Source: Adiantum capillus-veneris
Lineage: Eukaryota; Streptophyta; Polypodiopsida; Polypodiales; Pteridaceae
Reading direction: 5' to 3'
Assembly (NCBI GenBank): GCA_014529385.2
Contig: CM043954.1
Coordinates: forward strand, 3,146,501 to 3,210,500
Length of the DNA stretch: 64,000 bases
In this document: one piece after another, positions 1-10,538 of the stretch
Layout: each line of letters begins with the position of its first letter
Position numbering within the stretch: the stretch's first letter is position 1
Translations under genes and position numbers: made by a program
The notes under the pieces: generated by a model
Seen by the model: only the letters and a program-made list of their open reading frames with translations
Databases searched by the model: none
What the model was told of the DNA's origin: nothing

Positions 1-59
1 AAAATTCCAATAATTCATTTAGAATTATTTTTCTGTCAGATAAAGCCAATTTAGCAACA

Positions 60-1880
60 TCCCTCACACTTATAAAAAGTTGTCCTCAACTGTAGAGGTC
101 CAACTGAACTGCCGGGGAGAAATCGGAAAATTTAAAATCTTGCTCAATGGTGAGTTGAGCCAGTCCTTTCTCAACAGAGAACTTAGAAATTAAATTAAAC
201 AAAAATTCAATAATTCAATACTTACCTTACCAGTTCATGTCCTTCCTCTAGTACCTCGAGGATATCCTTCACCATTCATTAAACTTACGAGCCATGTAAG
301 AACTCGTCATTCGCGTCTTTCCGAGAATCTGTTAACTCAATTTCACCTTCTCAATCCCGAGAAGAATCATCCTCCTAAAAATAAATTTAGGTCTATGTCC
401 TTGCGCATAACCTTGCGCTATTAGTCTTGAGGATATTAAACCTCTTGTGTCCTCCCACATAGGGAATGCCCAAATCATAAGAGTATTAATCTTGATGTCT
501 TCCTTCACAAACAAAGTGTGTGATCACCTTAAAGAAGGTTCTTGTTTCGGGCCGTTGCTCAACGTAGGCGGACGGTTCCAATCCGAAGATTCCTTGTGTA
601 CGGCGCACTTCCTTCCAATCTTTTCCTCCTTGCAAGCATCAATGACGCCTTGCAAAATCTCAGGTAGATAGGATTCTAGCCATAGCATTTTCTGAACGTA
701 CGTTCAAACCTAGTTCACATTCTTAGGGATGTTCTCCCATATGTAATTCTTACCATTTTGAAACGGTTGGCGAATTATATTCTTATGAACAGAATAGTTC
801 GAATTTATTCCAGCAGCGTGTAAATGCTACTTGACTTGCTCATGGAGAAACATATACCGCAACCAAAAGTTGCTATTGTAATGGTAAAAGCACATAGCGT
901 ACTCAATGATCAACGACCATTAGAAAACCTCTTCTCCGTAGAGAAACTCAAATTCCTTCTACCGAACACATCTCAAATAGAGATTCTCGTGTCGGAGTAT
1001 CCTTGCGCACAAAAAGGCGTTCAAGAGAGTATAACAAACTCTCGTCCAGTTCCTGGCATAGGTCTGCATCTTCGTGTGTTATCCATGTACCCAAGGGTGT
1101 ACATAAGTTTCAGTGAGCTTGGGAATTTACCTTCCCTTCGTAAGATCCTTAGAGCGAAGACGCTTAACCTGACGATCCCTTGGCTCAATCTTAGAGCAAA
1201 ACCCGCTCATCAAATAAACTAGGATTTCAATCCTTGGATTCCTCGAGCACAGGCCGTAGTCGTCACTTGTTCCTTCCCTCGTAAAGAGAGTATTCCTGCA
1301 CTTGTGCGAAAAGCACTACCATGTCTTCCCTTACCGGATAGGGGGTGTGGGCTTAAAGAGTATTCAAGCTTAATGAAAGCTTTTCTTTGCTTGGAAAGCT
1401 CAGAATGGTTCCTTCATAATTTTCCTACCCGCAGTAGAGCAGGTAATCTGTTGGAGAACTACCGGATACCAGATCAATCATGGACCTTCTGGATGGTTAA
1501 GCAAAGCAGTTCATCGTATAAAACAATGTTCTGACTCAACCTTACTCTCATAAACACTCGAGAGTGATTGTCCTGGTTAGACACGTGCATATCTCGTGCA
1601 TAAAAGCAATACACAATTGATGAGTTCCTCAAAGATTTAACTTTGATCAAAGACCTGCCCTCTTACTTAAAGTTTGAGGGTCTTCTACTCAAAAAACTTA
1701 GGAGTTAGATTTAATTCCCTTACTCCAAACTTTCTCCGGATAGCAATGTATCCTACAAGGAGAGGTAACAAAAATTCATTGTTTCTGTGTTCAATGGTTC
1801 CCGTCCCACTGTGGGGATTAGATTCTATGTACACTGAGGTGTACACTTTCAGCTTGTACTACTGACTCCACCATCCGCTA
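60..1880 (-). other. Interior of element G without recognisable genes
   Basis: This 1.8-kb stretch lies between the 3' LTR and the gag relic of element G, where protease and pol would be expected. I see no conserved RT, RNase H or integrase motif on either strand. The plus-strand open stretches here (for example 824-1222) show no family resemblance and are probably chance readings of decayed antisense sequence. Confidence 0.5.
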
Positions 1881-1882
1881 CA

Positions 1883-2456
1883 AAGTATCTTGCGGATGCG
1901 TTTAAAAAAATTCAAGCAAAAGTCCTTCGTTGAACTTCTTTACCGTTTCTTCCTCAAAGAGGTTCAAGAATGGAGCCACCTTGGAAAGAGTGAACAAATA
2001 CTCATTCACATAATCCATGACTCTTTCGTGCTCCTATCAGGCAAACCGATCCCAATCTTCTTGAATGCCTGTAGAGGAAAAAAATTTGTCGGAAAATTCA
2101 GCCTTGAACTGTTGTTGTAAGTTCCTTGCAGAGCTTTGGTATACCACCAAGTACTTGCAATCCCCCTTGAGGTGTTTGGTCACATGCCTCACCTTCGACA
2201 CTTCTCAGAAATTGCCGTTTGCAAAGGCAACTTCAAATAATCGAATGAAAGCAGAAGCTTTCAAGACATCTTCCCTTTCATCAAAAGTATCAAACTTGAC
2301 TTGAGTGTTCCTAGGTCTAGAGACCTTCTTCATACCCTTCCCGAGATGATGAGATTTCTTGGCTATGGTTCTGGATTGATGTTCATGGATATCGTCTGGG
2401 TTCTGAACGATCTTGAGAATTCCGCTCCTTGGATTCTCTAGGTTCTTGAGCATCAT
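1883..2456 (-). pseudogene. gag: Gag relic of element G
   Basis: Reading the minus strand downward from 2456 gives a Gag-like protein in two frames. The first is an 83-residue piece (2456-2205). After a frameshift near 2200, a second piece contains KHLKGDCKYLVVYQ, then EDWDRF, two stops, and ERVMDYVNEYLFTLSKVAPF. The last block has the character of the C-terminal half of a retrotransposon Gag capsid domain (short helices, a conserved Tyr-hydrophobic pattern and a 'FNEGL' ending). At least one frameshift and three in-frame stops make it non-functional. No zinc knuckle was found downstream. The strand agrees with the primer-binding site at 2647-2661. The assignment to Ty3/gypsy rather than another LTR group is an inference. 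Confidence 0.6.
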
Positions 2457-2646
2457 GCTCTTATTGCCTTCTCAAAGAATCCCAAGTCTTGTGTCGACTT
2501 CTTGCAGAGAGAAAAAAAAATTCCTACTCTGCGAGCTTTTTCCTGCAGGACTTAGGTTTCCGCATGCTTACTTCTCTCTTGGCTTGTCATGGCTTCTTCT
2601 CGTATCTTCCTAGAGTCGTCCTCCTTTACAGAGAAAGAGAGGAGAC

Positions 2647-2661
2647 CATGCTCTGATACCA
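2647..2661 (-). other. Primer-binding site (initiator tRNA-Met) of element G
   Basis: On the minus strand this reads GTGGTATCAGAGCATGG, matching the complement of the plant initiator tRNA-Met 3' end through TGGTATCAGAGC. It lies directly beside the LTR edge at 2663. Confidence 0.8.
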
Positions 2662-2738
2662 CTGTCACAAACGGGAGCGCATAACAATATAAAATATACT
2701 GGGATAAATACAATTTATCACTTAATACTGAAGCCAAA

Positions 2739-2843
<105 letters not shown>

Positions 2844-3372
2844 CGACACAGTACTGGGGACCAGAAGATGGGCTGGTCCCCCCCCCTTAAAGAGTATTCT
2901 TTATTAGGGAGAATCTTTTTACAAGCACAAGAACCGGAGAAAACCCCTCTGTTCTAAATCTCTGACTCGATGGTCGTTCCTTCCCGTAAGGGAAATCCGA
3001 GAGACAAGCTCTGAATCCTTTTTCCGTCTGTACTCGGAGTTGAGACTCCGTAGACAATTTCCGAATTCCGTTTCCGGAATTCCCAAGCGTAGGCCGAAGC
3101 CTTTTCGCCTCTCCTTCGGATTGAAGTACCTGCAAACACATGCAAACACACGACAACAATTCGTATGGCGAATCCACAATAGGTACCTGTCGCTCTTGCG
3201 CGAGAAAAGCGACTTCCGTGCTTCGTAGTCTCGCGATCTCTCGCGTCTTCTGGCGACAGAGTCTTCTCTTGTTGGCGCTGGCAACCTCCCTTCAGTGAGG
3301 GCATGTGGTGCTTTTATAGCTCCTTCACCACGGCACGAATAGCTGCTTGCGGAGAAATCGCGGCCGTTTTTT

Positions 3373-3420
<48 letters not shown>

Positions 3421-3789
3421 TCCTGTTCTACCCGAAATAGGAAGAGAGAATTCGTTTGCTGGTTTTGTTGCCTTATTTTTTAAGTGGCTGCCCACTTATT
3501 AAGTGGACGGCCGGCATATTTTTAAAATTGGTCTGAACCTGCCCAAAAACTCAATAAAACCTTATAAGTTAAAATCAATGCTTTCACAGCACTTCCCAGG
3601 CGTCCCTGGATGCAACCACATGCACGAATGCAATGCAAACATAGATTCCTTGCGGGAAAGCGTCTGCTCTTCCCGAAAAACTGGTTAAAATATTCTGCTT
3701 TTTAAGAAAAGCTTCTCAGAACCCATCTTTATTCTTGTGCTTGCATCTTTACGCGTATTCCTCTTTCCAGTTCGGATTTCCTCTCGACC

Positions 3790-4060
3790 CGTCACCCACC
3801 TTGTGACGCATTAGGAATACCTATCACCTAGTCCTTTCCAACCGAACGTACGGTACAATCCCCTTCACGATGCTCTATGTCACCCATCCTATGACGCATC
3901 AGAGATGTCTGTTCCCGGATGGTCGGATACTTCTTCCCGATGCTCCCTGTCACCCATCCGATGTGACGCATTAGAAGTACCCGTTCTTGGTGGCCTTACA
4001 GATATTCCTGTTCATAGTGTTCCCGTCATTACTTTGAATGACGCACTAGGAATACTCTGT
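3790..4060. promoter_or_regulatory. Four direct repeats carrying TGACGCA
   Basis: TGACGCA occurs at 3804-3810, 3892-3898, 3964-3970 and 4039-4045. Each is followed by TTAG, TCAG or CTAG and a GGAATAC-like tail, and the first three follow GTCACCCA. TGACG is the core bound by plant TGA-type bZIP factors, so a role in LTR regulation is possible but not shown. On the element's own strand these repeats sit near the 5' end of the LTR (U3), where enhancers usually lie. Confidence 0.5.
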
Positions 4061-4154
4061 ACTCGGATGTCTCCAGTGAGAAAAACCCTCACTTAAAATT
4101 CCAATAATTCATTTAGAATTATTTTTTCTGTCAAATAAAGCCAATTTAGCAACA

Positions 4155-4662
4155 GGGACTGTCGCCAGGAGAGGGGGAGAACTTCAGGGCGAGGATGCTC
4201 TATGAAAAACGCCAAGGTGATGGAAGGTATAGCGATGGGGGGTCATGAGGGGGGGGTACTGTTGAGAAGTTGCCTGTGCAGCGGGAAGCTCCTGCTGCCC
4301 CTTCTGCCAGAAAGTGCTAACTTGGGTTTGCTTATATATTAACTTAGCAAAATTGCCCTACCTACTTTTGTTGGAAAGTCATTTAAAAATAATAAGTGAA
4401 AATACCAATAAATAGGAAAATAGGCTAAATGCACTGGAAAATTCCCCTAATTGATGCTAATGGATTCTGATGGGAATTCCGATGATCATGCTGTGTGCAA
4501 CCGGAGGATATGCATCTATGCTAAGTGACTGGGCATGGACGGTCTACGAATAGACTCACAAAAGTGCTAGATCACTGCTAATCTAGACTTGACTGAATTG
4601 ACTGAACCCTGCTGTGGTGTAGCTTGTCCATAGACACATAGGGTTGGGATGTGTCATGTGAC
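4155..4662 (-). repeat. Inverted 5' portion of an A-family gypsy LTR
   Basis: Read on the minus strand this is the start of the same LTR seen in elements A to F: it ends on the plus strand with TGTCATGTGACA (4651-4662), the LTR terminus. It contains the reverse complement of the TATA region and the AGTTAGCACTTTCTGG block. It stops inside the LTR and is joined head-on at 4663 to plus-oriented LTR sequence. Confidence 0.8.
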
Positions 4663-5091
4663 AGTCCCAAAATTCAGCGATTAGAAGATCTCAGATTTCA
4701 GCCATCGTCGTCGTCGTCGTCCTCGTCGTCACCGTCGTCGTCGTCATCGTCGTCGTCGTCGTCACCGTCGTCGTCATCGGCATAGACCAAGTTGCATAGT
4801 CCATTGCATACGCATTGTACACCTTTGTGCAATCAAAGAATAGACCACTCTCGCCGACGAGAGTGGGGCCTTCGGAGGAGGGTTTTACAAACCTCTCGGT
4901 GTTGTATCTCTTCTCTCTCCTTCTCTCAGTCTCATTCACTTGCACGCACAATATCCACTCACTTTGTTCGTGACCATAACACTCTCCATAAGACGGAAAG
5001 CTCTCTCTTTCCCTAAGAACTAAAAGGAACCTTGAGCAGTAAAGATCACTAATCTTGAGAAAATATAACATTCATTCCGCTGCACCTTACA
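4663..5091 (+). repeat. 3' portion of an A-family LTR with CGT/GTC triplet tract
   Basis: Plus-oriented LTR sequence from the middle of the LTR to its end (CCGCTGCACCTTACA at 5077-5091). It includes a long GTC/CGT-rich triplet tract at about 4700-4780 and the conserved CCACTCTCG...CGAGAGTGG hairpin. The 126-residue minus-strand open stretch across the triplet tract is a product of the repeat, not a gene. Confidence 0.8.
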
Positions 5092-5319
5092 GTGGTGCCT
5101 TCGGAGGAGGGTTTTACGTCTCTGGTGTCGTATCTCTCTTCTCTCTATCTCTCAGTCTCATACACTTACACACACAGTATCCACTCACTTGTTCGTGATC
5201 ATAGCACTCTCCATTAAGAACGGAAGGCTCTCCCTTCCATAAGAACTAAAAGGAACCTTAAGCAAAATATGGAACACTCATCTTGAGAAATTACAACATT
5301 CATTCCGCTGCACCTTACA
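5092..5319 (+). repeat. Truncated 5' LTR of element A (last 228 bp)
   Basis: Near-identical to the last 228 bp of the element's 3' LTR (about 11430-11657), including the ending CTGCACCTTACA. It abuts an older, more diverged LTR fragment at 5091, so the two form a tandem pair of LTR ends. Confidence 0.8.
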
Positions 5320-5781
5320 TTGGTATTAGGGCTTTGGCAGTGTTCTGTATCACTCAAGGAAAGAACCACAAGAATCACAAGTTTTTTTTTGCTTGTTGCG
5401 GTCGCACGAACCCAAGTATGCTTGGGCGTGTCGATTCCTAATCGTGTTTTGAAGAGTGACAGGAATCCCAGGAAAGAAGGGCTTGTCCAGCCTCCCCTTG
5501 TCTCTTTTCAGTCATTGAGAGCGGACCGTACACTTCGCGGCCGGCCAATCGACGTGAGGTGGGAAAACGCAACCTTGGTGTGAGCGCAAGGCCGCCAAGG
5601 GGTGCGCCCGCAGAAAGGAGTAGAACTCGGGTGAAGAGAAGATCCTTCTCAAACATGGTTTGCAAGCGAAAGGAAACCTCAAGAACCTCAAGAACCCAAG
5701 AACCCAAGACCCTCAAGAACCCAAGTCTCTCGTGGGCTTAAGAACCAAAGATCATAGTGCATGGTCATGACCCAAAGCTGA
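5320..5781 (+). other. Primer-binding site and untranslated leader of element A
   Basis: TGGTATTAGGGCTTTGGC at 5321 corresponds to TGGTATCAGAGCTTTGGC in sister copies B and D, which is the tRNA-Met primer site with three changes. The leader then runs about 450 bp to the gag start, with repeated AAGAACC-type runs near 5670-5730 that are shared by all copies. Confidence 0.75.
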
Positions 5782-7165
5782 ATGGATACTTCGCATACAG
5801 GTGGTGAGCATGAGAGTGGCGACGGAGAGTTCTCCCCACCAAGAGATTTTTCCGACCTTCCCCCTTCGCCATCTACGCCACAAAGTGGACCAAATGCTAT
5901 GGAGGCAATGGTCAAGTCGATGATGGACATGATGGCCAAACAAGTAGAGACTCGCCTTAACATGATGGCCAAACAAGAAGAGACTCGCATTGCTTTGGAA
6001 CATGAACGCGACGAACGAAAAGAAAGAAAAGAACAAAGAAGGGAAGAAGCGGCAGCACGAAGCGCAGCCTTGGAGGCCGAGCGTGAAGCTCAAAGGGTGG
6101 CTTTGGAGATCGAGCGAGAGGCTCAAAGAGAACTATGCACTCAAGAATTGTTTCGACAAGTGCTTGCCTCGAAGTCCGAACCAGCCAAAGATCGTGGGAG
6201 TTCCTCAAGTGGCGCAAGCCACGATGCGGATTCCAACCATCCAGTCACAGAGAAGTTGACTTTCAGTAAGTATGATGGTAAGATGGATGCTACGGTTATT
6301 CATTCTTGGTTGCATCAATTTAATGCTTATTTTGCGACAACTAAGAAGACAGGAAATAGCAAAGTTTTGATGGCAGCCATGTACCTTGCTGGCGATGCAA
6401 TCAATTGGTACCACGCATGGCAAGAGGAACAGTTAGCCACGCACCTAGAGGAAGCCGACGAATTCATGCCCCTGCCCTTTAGTTGGGCTGATTTCCAAGA
6501 CAAGCTCAAGGCGCGGTTTATGCCTCCTCAGTACCTAGCACGATTGAAGGAAGATTGGCGCAATCTCAAGCAACATGGTATCCCAGTCATGTCTTTTTCT
6601 AACCGTGTTTTGCAACTCGGCACTCAATTACGCAAATAGGATGATGAGCGCAAGGAGGCTTTTCTCTTTGGGTTAGACGAATACATCAAGTTTGATGTAG
6701 AAGTCTTTGACCCTGCGGATCTCAACAAGGCGGTAGCGATTGCTCTCTCCCAAGAGATGAAGCACAACAAGGGAAAGCCTAAGGAGAACAAGACTTCTCA
6801 AGGGACCTCTCAGAATTCTCAGACCACGCAGAACGGTAAGAATGTAAGAATGGTAATTCTTCTAACCCTTCTTCCTCTAATTCCTCCTAAAAGAACTCTA
6901 ACAATGAATCTAAGGGTAAAGCTAAAGCACTTGCAAAACCTAAGCTAACCCCAAATGAAAAAGCTTCACAATGATTTGTAGTAGGATACATCACGGCTGA
7001 AGAACAAGTGATTTATGCTAAAGAAGATAGATGTTTTCAATGTCACGTCATGGGTCACATTAAGAAGGCTTGTCCTAAGACAGTCCCACCTAAAGAACAA
7101 AAGGCATCCACAGTAACCACAAGCACTATCACACACCAACGTGCATCTTCTCATGACTCTAACAC
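5782..7165 (+). pseudogene. gag: Gag polyprotein region of element A (stop codon and frameshift)
   Basis: From the ATG at 5782 a 285-residue frame runs to a TAG at 6637-6639. Residues about 55-125 are a charged Glu/Arg-rich coiled coil. From about residue 155 comes the capsid-like domain with KYDGKMDATVIHSWLHQFN, LAGDAINWYHAW and SWADFQDKLKARFMPPQYL, the pattern of a retrotransposon Gag domain. The stop replaces the Lys-Ser of sister copies (CGCAAGTCG there, CGCAAATAG here). The frame continues after it with DERKEAFLFG and a Ser/Asn/Gln-rich linker disturbed by a small duplication near 6840. It ends in a CCHC zinc knuckle, CFQCHVMGHIKKAC (about 7030-7075), that would bind genomic RNA. Sister copies show that gag and protease are one continuous frame in this family. 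Confidence 0.85.
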
Positions 7166-7184
7166 ATAGATTGATGAGTCCCTC

Positions 7185-8564
7185 ATGAAGTGTTATGGTC
7201 ATGTAAAGGGTCACCGTTTTATCATATTGTTTGATCCAGGCAGTATGCATGATGTGACTAGTCCCTCTCTTGTTGAGAGAGCTCGCCTAGAGGTTAGTCA
7301 GAAATCTCCTCTCGAGGTTTTTGACTTCGCTCCTGGTATTGACTCTCTCATCACGAAGGAGTGCCTTGATCTAATGTTTACTGTTCAACAAGCTTCTTTC
7401 AGTAGGAAATTTCTTGTGTCTTCTCTCTCAGGATGTGATATGATTTTGGACATAAGATGGTTTCGTGAACTCAACCCTCTCATTGATTTGGAGGCCAACA
7501 CTCTCACTTTACATGCCAAAACTGATTCTCTCCTCATCATTCGTGCTAAGGAGGGCTTGCATTCTTTGCCTCTCATCTCTCATGTGCAGGTAAAGCGTGA
7601 ATTACGACGAGGAGCACAAGTAGCATTCATCTATGCTGCTCCAATTTCCCAGAGCATTCAGGCTCCAGCTAATTATTCAGAGTTGTTTACGAAGTTTAAA
7701 CATCTCTTTTTGCAGGATGATCTTCCACCTCGTCTCCCACCCGAGCGGCTGGAGGACCATCGTATCGAGCTTATGGAGGGGGCACAGCCTGTCAGTAAGG
7801 CTCCCTATCGATTGAACAAGACACAGGAGGAAGAATTAGAGCGACAACTCACGGAGTTGGTGGCTAGAGGATTCATACGCCCTAGTGTAAGTCCTTTTGT
7901 TGCTCTTATTTTGTTTGTTAGCAAGAAGGATGGTTCGTCTCGTTTGTGTGTTGATTACAGGGCATTAAACAAGATGACCGTCAAGAACAAGTTTCCGATG
8001 CCTCGCATTGAGTATATCCTCGATAGACTCAATGGAGCAAAGGTTTTCAGCAAGGTCAATCTCAAAAGTGAATACCATCAAGTACGGGTATTCAAAGGCG
8101 ACATTTTCAAGACCGCTTTTCGCACCGAGCGAGGGCAATGGGAGTATATTGTTATGCCTTTTGGATTGACAGGTGCCGTGGGTACGTTCAATCGTCTCAT
8201 GGTAGGTCGTTTCGGCGATATGGTCGGTGTATGCGTGTTCATCTTTTTAGATGATTTTTCTGCATCATGGGAACAACATGAAAGAGATGTCAAAAGGGTA
8301 CTAACTCGTTTGGATGAGTGTCAGTTGTACATTGCAGCTAAGAAGTCTGAATTTTTTCTTACTAAAGTCACTTATCTGGGTTATATCATTTCTGCAGAAG
8401 GCGTTAAGCTAGATCCCTCGAAGGTGGAACAGGTTCGTAATTGGGATTTGCCCAAAACTGCATATGATCTGCGTTCTTTTCTTGGTTTATGTCAAGCATA
8501 TAGTTCGCACATAGAGAATTTTGCACACATTGCTGCACGTATGATTGATGTTTTGAAAGGGTAA
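7185..8564 (+). pseudogene. pol: Protease and reverse transcriptase of element A
   Basis: An open frame of 459 codons. Residues 12-36 are the aspartic protease active region; the catalytic triplet is Asp17-Pro-Gly where retropepsins have Asp-Ser/Thr-Gly. CDMILDIRWF (84-93) is the conserved second half of the protease fold. Residues 185-440 are RT. They carry RGFIRPSVSPF, the KKDGSSRLCVDYRALNK block, PFGLT, and FLDD at 354-357 (catalytic Asp356 and Asp357). The motif A position reads VNLKSEYHQ, so the first catalytic Asp is Asn292, which should abolish polymerisation. TYLGYIISAEG and the connection domain follow. The frame ends at a stop just before RNase H. In an active element this enzyme would copy element RNA into DNA inside virus-like particles. 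Confidence 0.9.
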
Positions 8565-9040
8565 AGACTCGCCGTCAGCGCGTAGACTTGCCCGAGGCAG
8601 CCATTGAGGCTTTCGCAGCTCTCAAGGTTGCGGTGACGGAAGCATCGTGTCTTATCCTTGCCTCTTGGGATGATCCCTTTGAGGTATGGATGGATGCGAG
8701 CAATGTCGCCATAGGTGCTGTGCTTCAGTAGCATGGTCGTCTTGTAGCTTTCCTTAGCCTGAAGCTCAATAGTGCGGAAAAGAATTATTCAGTTCATGAT
8801 AAAGAACTTTTGTCTGTCATTCACTCTCTTAAGCATTGGAAGCATTTTCTTTATGGTAGAGAGTTTACAGTGCGCACAGATCATAAAGCCCTTAAGTAGC
8901 TCCAGTCTATGCCTAGTGCACATTGGAGTGATCGCCAAGCACGGTGGTCACAATTTTTTGAGCAATTTGAAGGTTTGATTGAGTATGTGCCTGGAAAAGC
9001 TAACCCTGTTGCGGATGCGTTGAGTCGCAAAGGATAGATT
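8565..9040 (+). pseudogene. pol: RNase H domain of element A
   Basis: Read in frame this gives EVWMDASNVAIGAVL, an in-frame stop, then KNYSVHDKELLSVIHSLKHW, a second stop in HKALK*LQS, and the ending YVPGKANPVADALSRKG before a third stop. The DAS, E and DHK signatures are those of the Ty3/gypsy RNase H and its tether, which remove the RNA strand during cDNA synthesis. Three stops make it non-functional. Confidence 0.85.
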
Positions 9041-9790
9041 TTGGCTCTTGAGTCAAGAACCACATTTTCTATTCAGGGTGAGTCTTTTGACAACATGAAG
9101 AATCAGTATGCAAATTCCGAATTTGGTAAGCATTGGTTGCAGGCTCTTGCTTCCCAAGGGCCAAGCAACTATCTCATTCGTGATGGATTGTTGTTTTTTC
9201 GTCAACGTTTATGTGTGTTGCCCTCTCTCAGGCCAACCATATTGCATGATGCACATGATTCTCTCACGGGTGGACACAGGGGAATGAACACCACATTGGA
9301 AAAAATTGAAAGATTCTTTTATTGGCCTAAAATGCGAAAATATGTGTTTCGTTATGTCACACATTGCACTATATGTCAAAAAGTAAAAGCTCCTCGGGGT
9401 AAGCAGCAAGGCCTCTTGCTTCCGCTGCTTATTCCCGATGGACCTTTTCAAGATATTTCCATGGATTTTGTGACTAACCTACCGCCAAGTTTGCATTCAA
9501 GGAACACTCAATGTTTGACAATTGTTGATCGTTTTAGTAAGTTTTGCATGTTGATTCCTTGTAAAGCCACAGTTACTGCACAAGATGTAGCAGGGTTGTT
9601 CATTAAGCATTGGTACCCCCTCTGTGGTTTGCCAAAATCAATTGTTTCAGATAGTGATGTTAAGTTCATGTCCAATTTTTGACGCGCACTCTTTGAAATT
9701 TTGGCACTAAATTGAATTTTTCATCGGCTTTTCATTCACAGTCAGATGGTCAAAGATAAATTTACAATCAGTTGGCTTTGATGTTTTAAA
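9041..9790 (+). pseudogene. pol: Integrase of element A, broken in the catalytic core
   Basis: An open stretch to 9682 holds the zinc-binding region (His...His in HDAHDSLTGGHRG, then CTIC), the signature FFYWPKM, and the first part of the catalytic core: the Asp of ISMDFVTNLP and the Asp region SIVSDSDVKF. A stop follows. The next block, HSQSDGQ, is recognisable, but the expected TERVN with its catalytic Glu has been lost to stops and frameshifts. The protein would have joined cDNA into the host genome. The segment from LALESR through the zinc-binding region is the part whose counterpart is retained in copies B to E. Confidence 0.85.
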
Positions 9791-9795
9791 GTCAT

Positions 9796-10527
9796 ATGTG
9801 CATGATCAGCACTCAGTGGGAGCTCTATCTCCCATTGGTACAGACTATTTTGAATGACTCTTTTTCTTTTGCTATTGGTCGAACTCCGTATGAGGCAGCT
9901 TTTGGCCGTCCATTCCAGTCACTTTTGACTCGCTCGGTCAGTCAAATGCCTGATGTCAATGCTGAAAGTCAGTCATTGGATGAGATTTCTGAGAGTGTGA
10001 AGCTTCGGCTAAGCAAGGCTCAGAAATCTTCTTCATGGCAGGCTAATAAGTATCGTCAGGATGTTTCGATCAAGGAAGGAGATTGGGTGTATTTAAGAAT
10101 CATGAAGCAACGTCTTAAGCAAGTTGGAAAGAAGTGTCTTAAGTTGTCTTTTCGTATGTATGGTCCATTTCCAGTCATTAAAAAGATAAATGAGGTTTCA
10201 ATGAAATTGCAGTTGCCTAACTCATGGTCAATGCACAACGTTTTCCATGTTTCTTGGTTGAAAGTGTTTCAGGGAACACCTAGAAAGGACATTTCGGAAG
10301 AAGAACCAGAGATCATCGATGAAGCTGAAGTCATGGAGCCGGAGCAAGTGTTGTTGCGTCGGTTTCACCATGGTTCGAAGAAGCAAGTGCGACAATACTT
10401 TTTGAAGTTCAAGGATCGAGGAACCCACATAGCGGTGTGGGTAGACGAAGAGTTTTTCAAGGATTATGCAGAGTTGTTGGCATACTACAAGGAAGCCATG
10501 CAGCTCGGTACCAGTACCTCACTTTAA
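9796..10527 (+). pseudogene. pol: Integrase C-terminus and chromodomain-like tail of element A
   Basis: An open frame of 243 codons continues the polyprotein. It begins with the end of the integrase core (LPLVQTILNDSFSFAIGRTPYEAAFG), then the integrase C-terminal domain (DWVYLRI, GPFPVIKKI, HNVFHVSWLKVF). The last 60 residues (MEPEQVLLRRF, then VRQYFLKFKDRG, then AVWVDEEFF) align by eye with the chromodomain that ends many plant chromovirus integrases and can direct insertion to marked chromatin. The usual aromatic cage is only partly visible, so it is called chromodomain-like. The frame ends normally just before the purine tract. Confidence 0.75.
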
Positions 10528-10538
10528 AAAGGAGGTCC

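Noticed and set aside
824-1222. 132-codon plus-strand frame in element G
   Set aside because: It lies antisense to the element, has no recognisable domain and no homologous copy in the window.
2887-3304. Three overlapping frames in the LTR of element G
   Set aside because: They overlap in different frames on both strands with Arg/Ser-rich composition and have no motif; judged chance frames in GC-richer sequence.
4691-5071. 126-codon minus-strand frame with Thr/Met repeats
   Set aside because: It crosses the GTC/CGT triplet tract and the LTR tail and has no counterpart in a coding part of the element.
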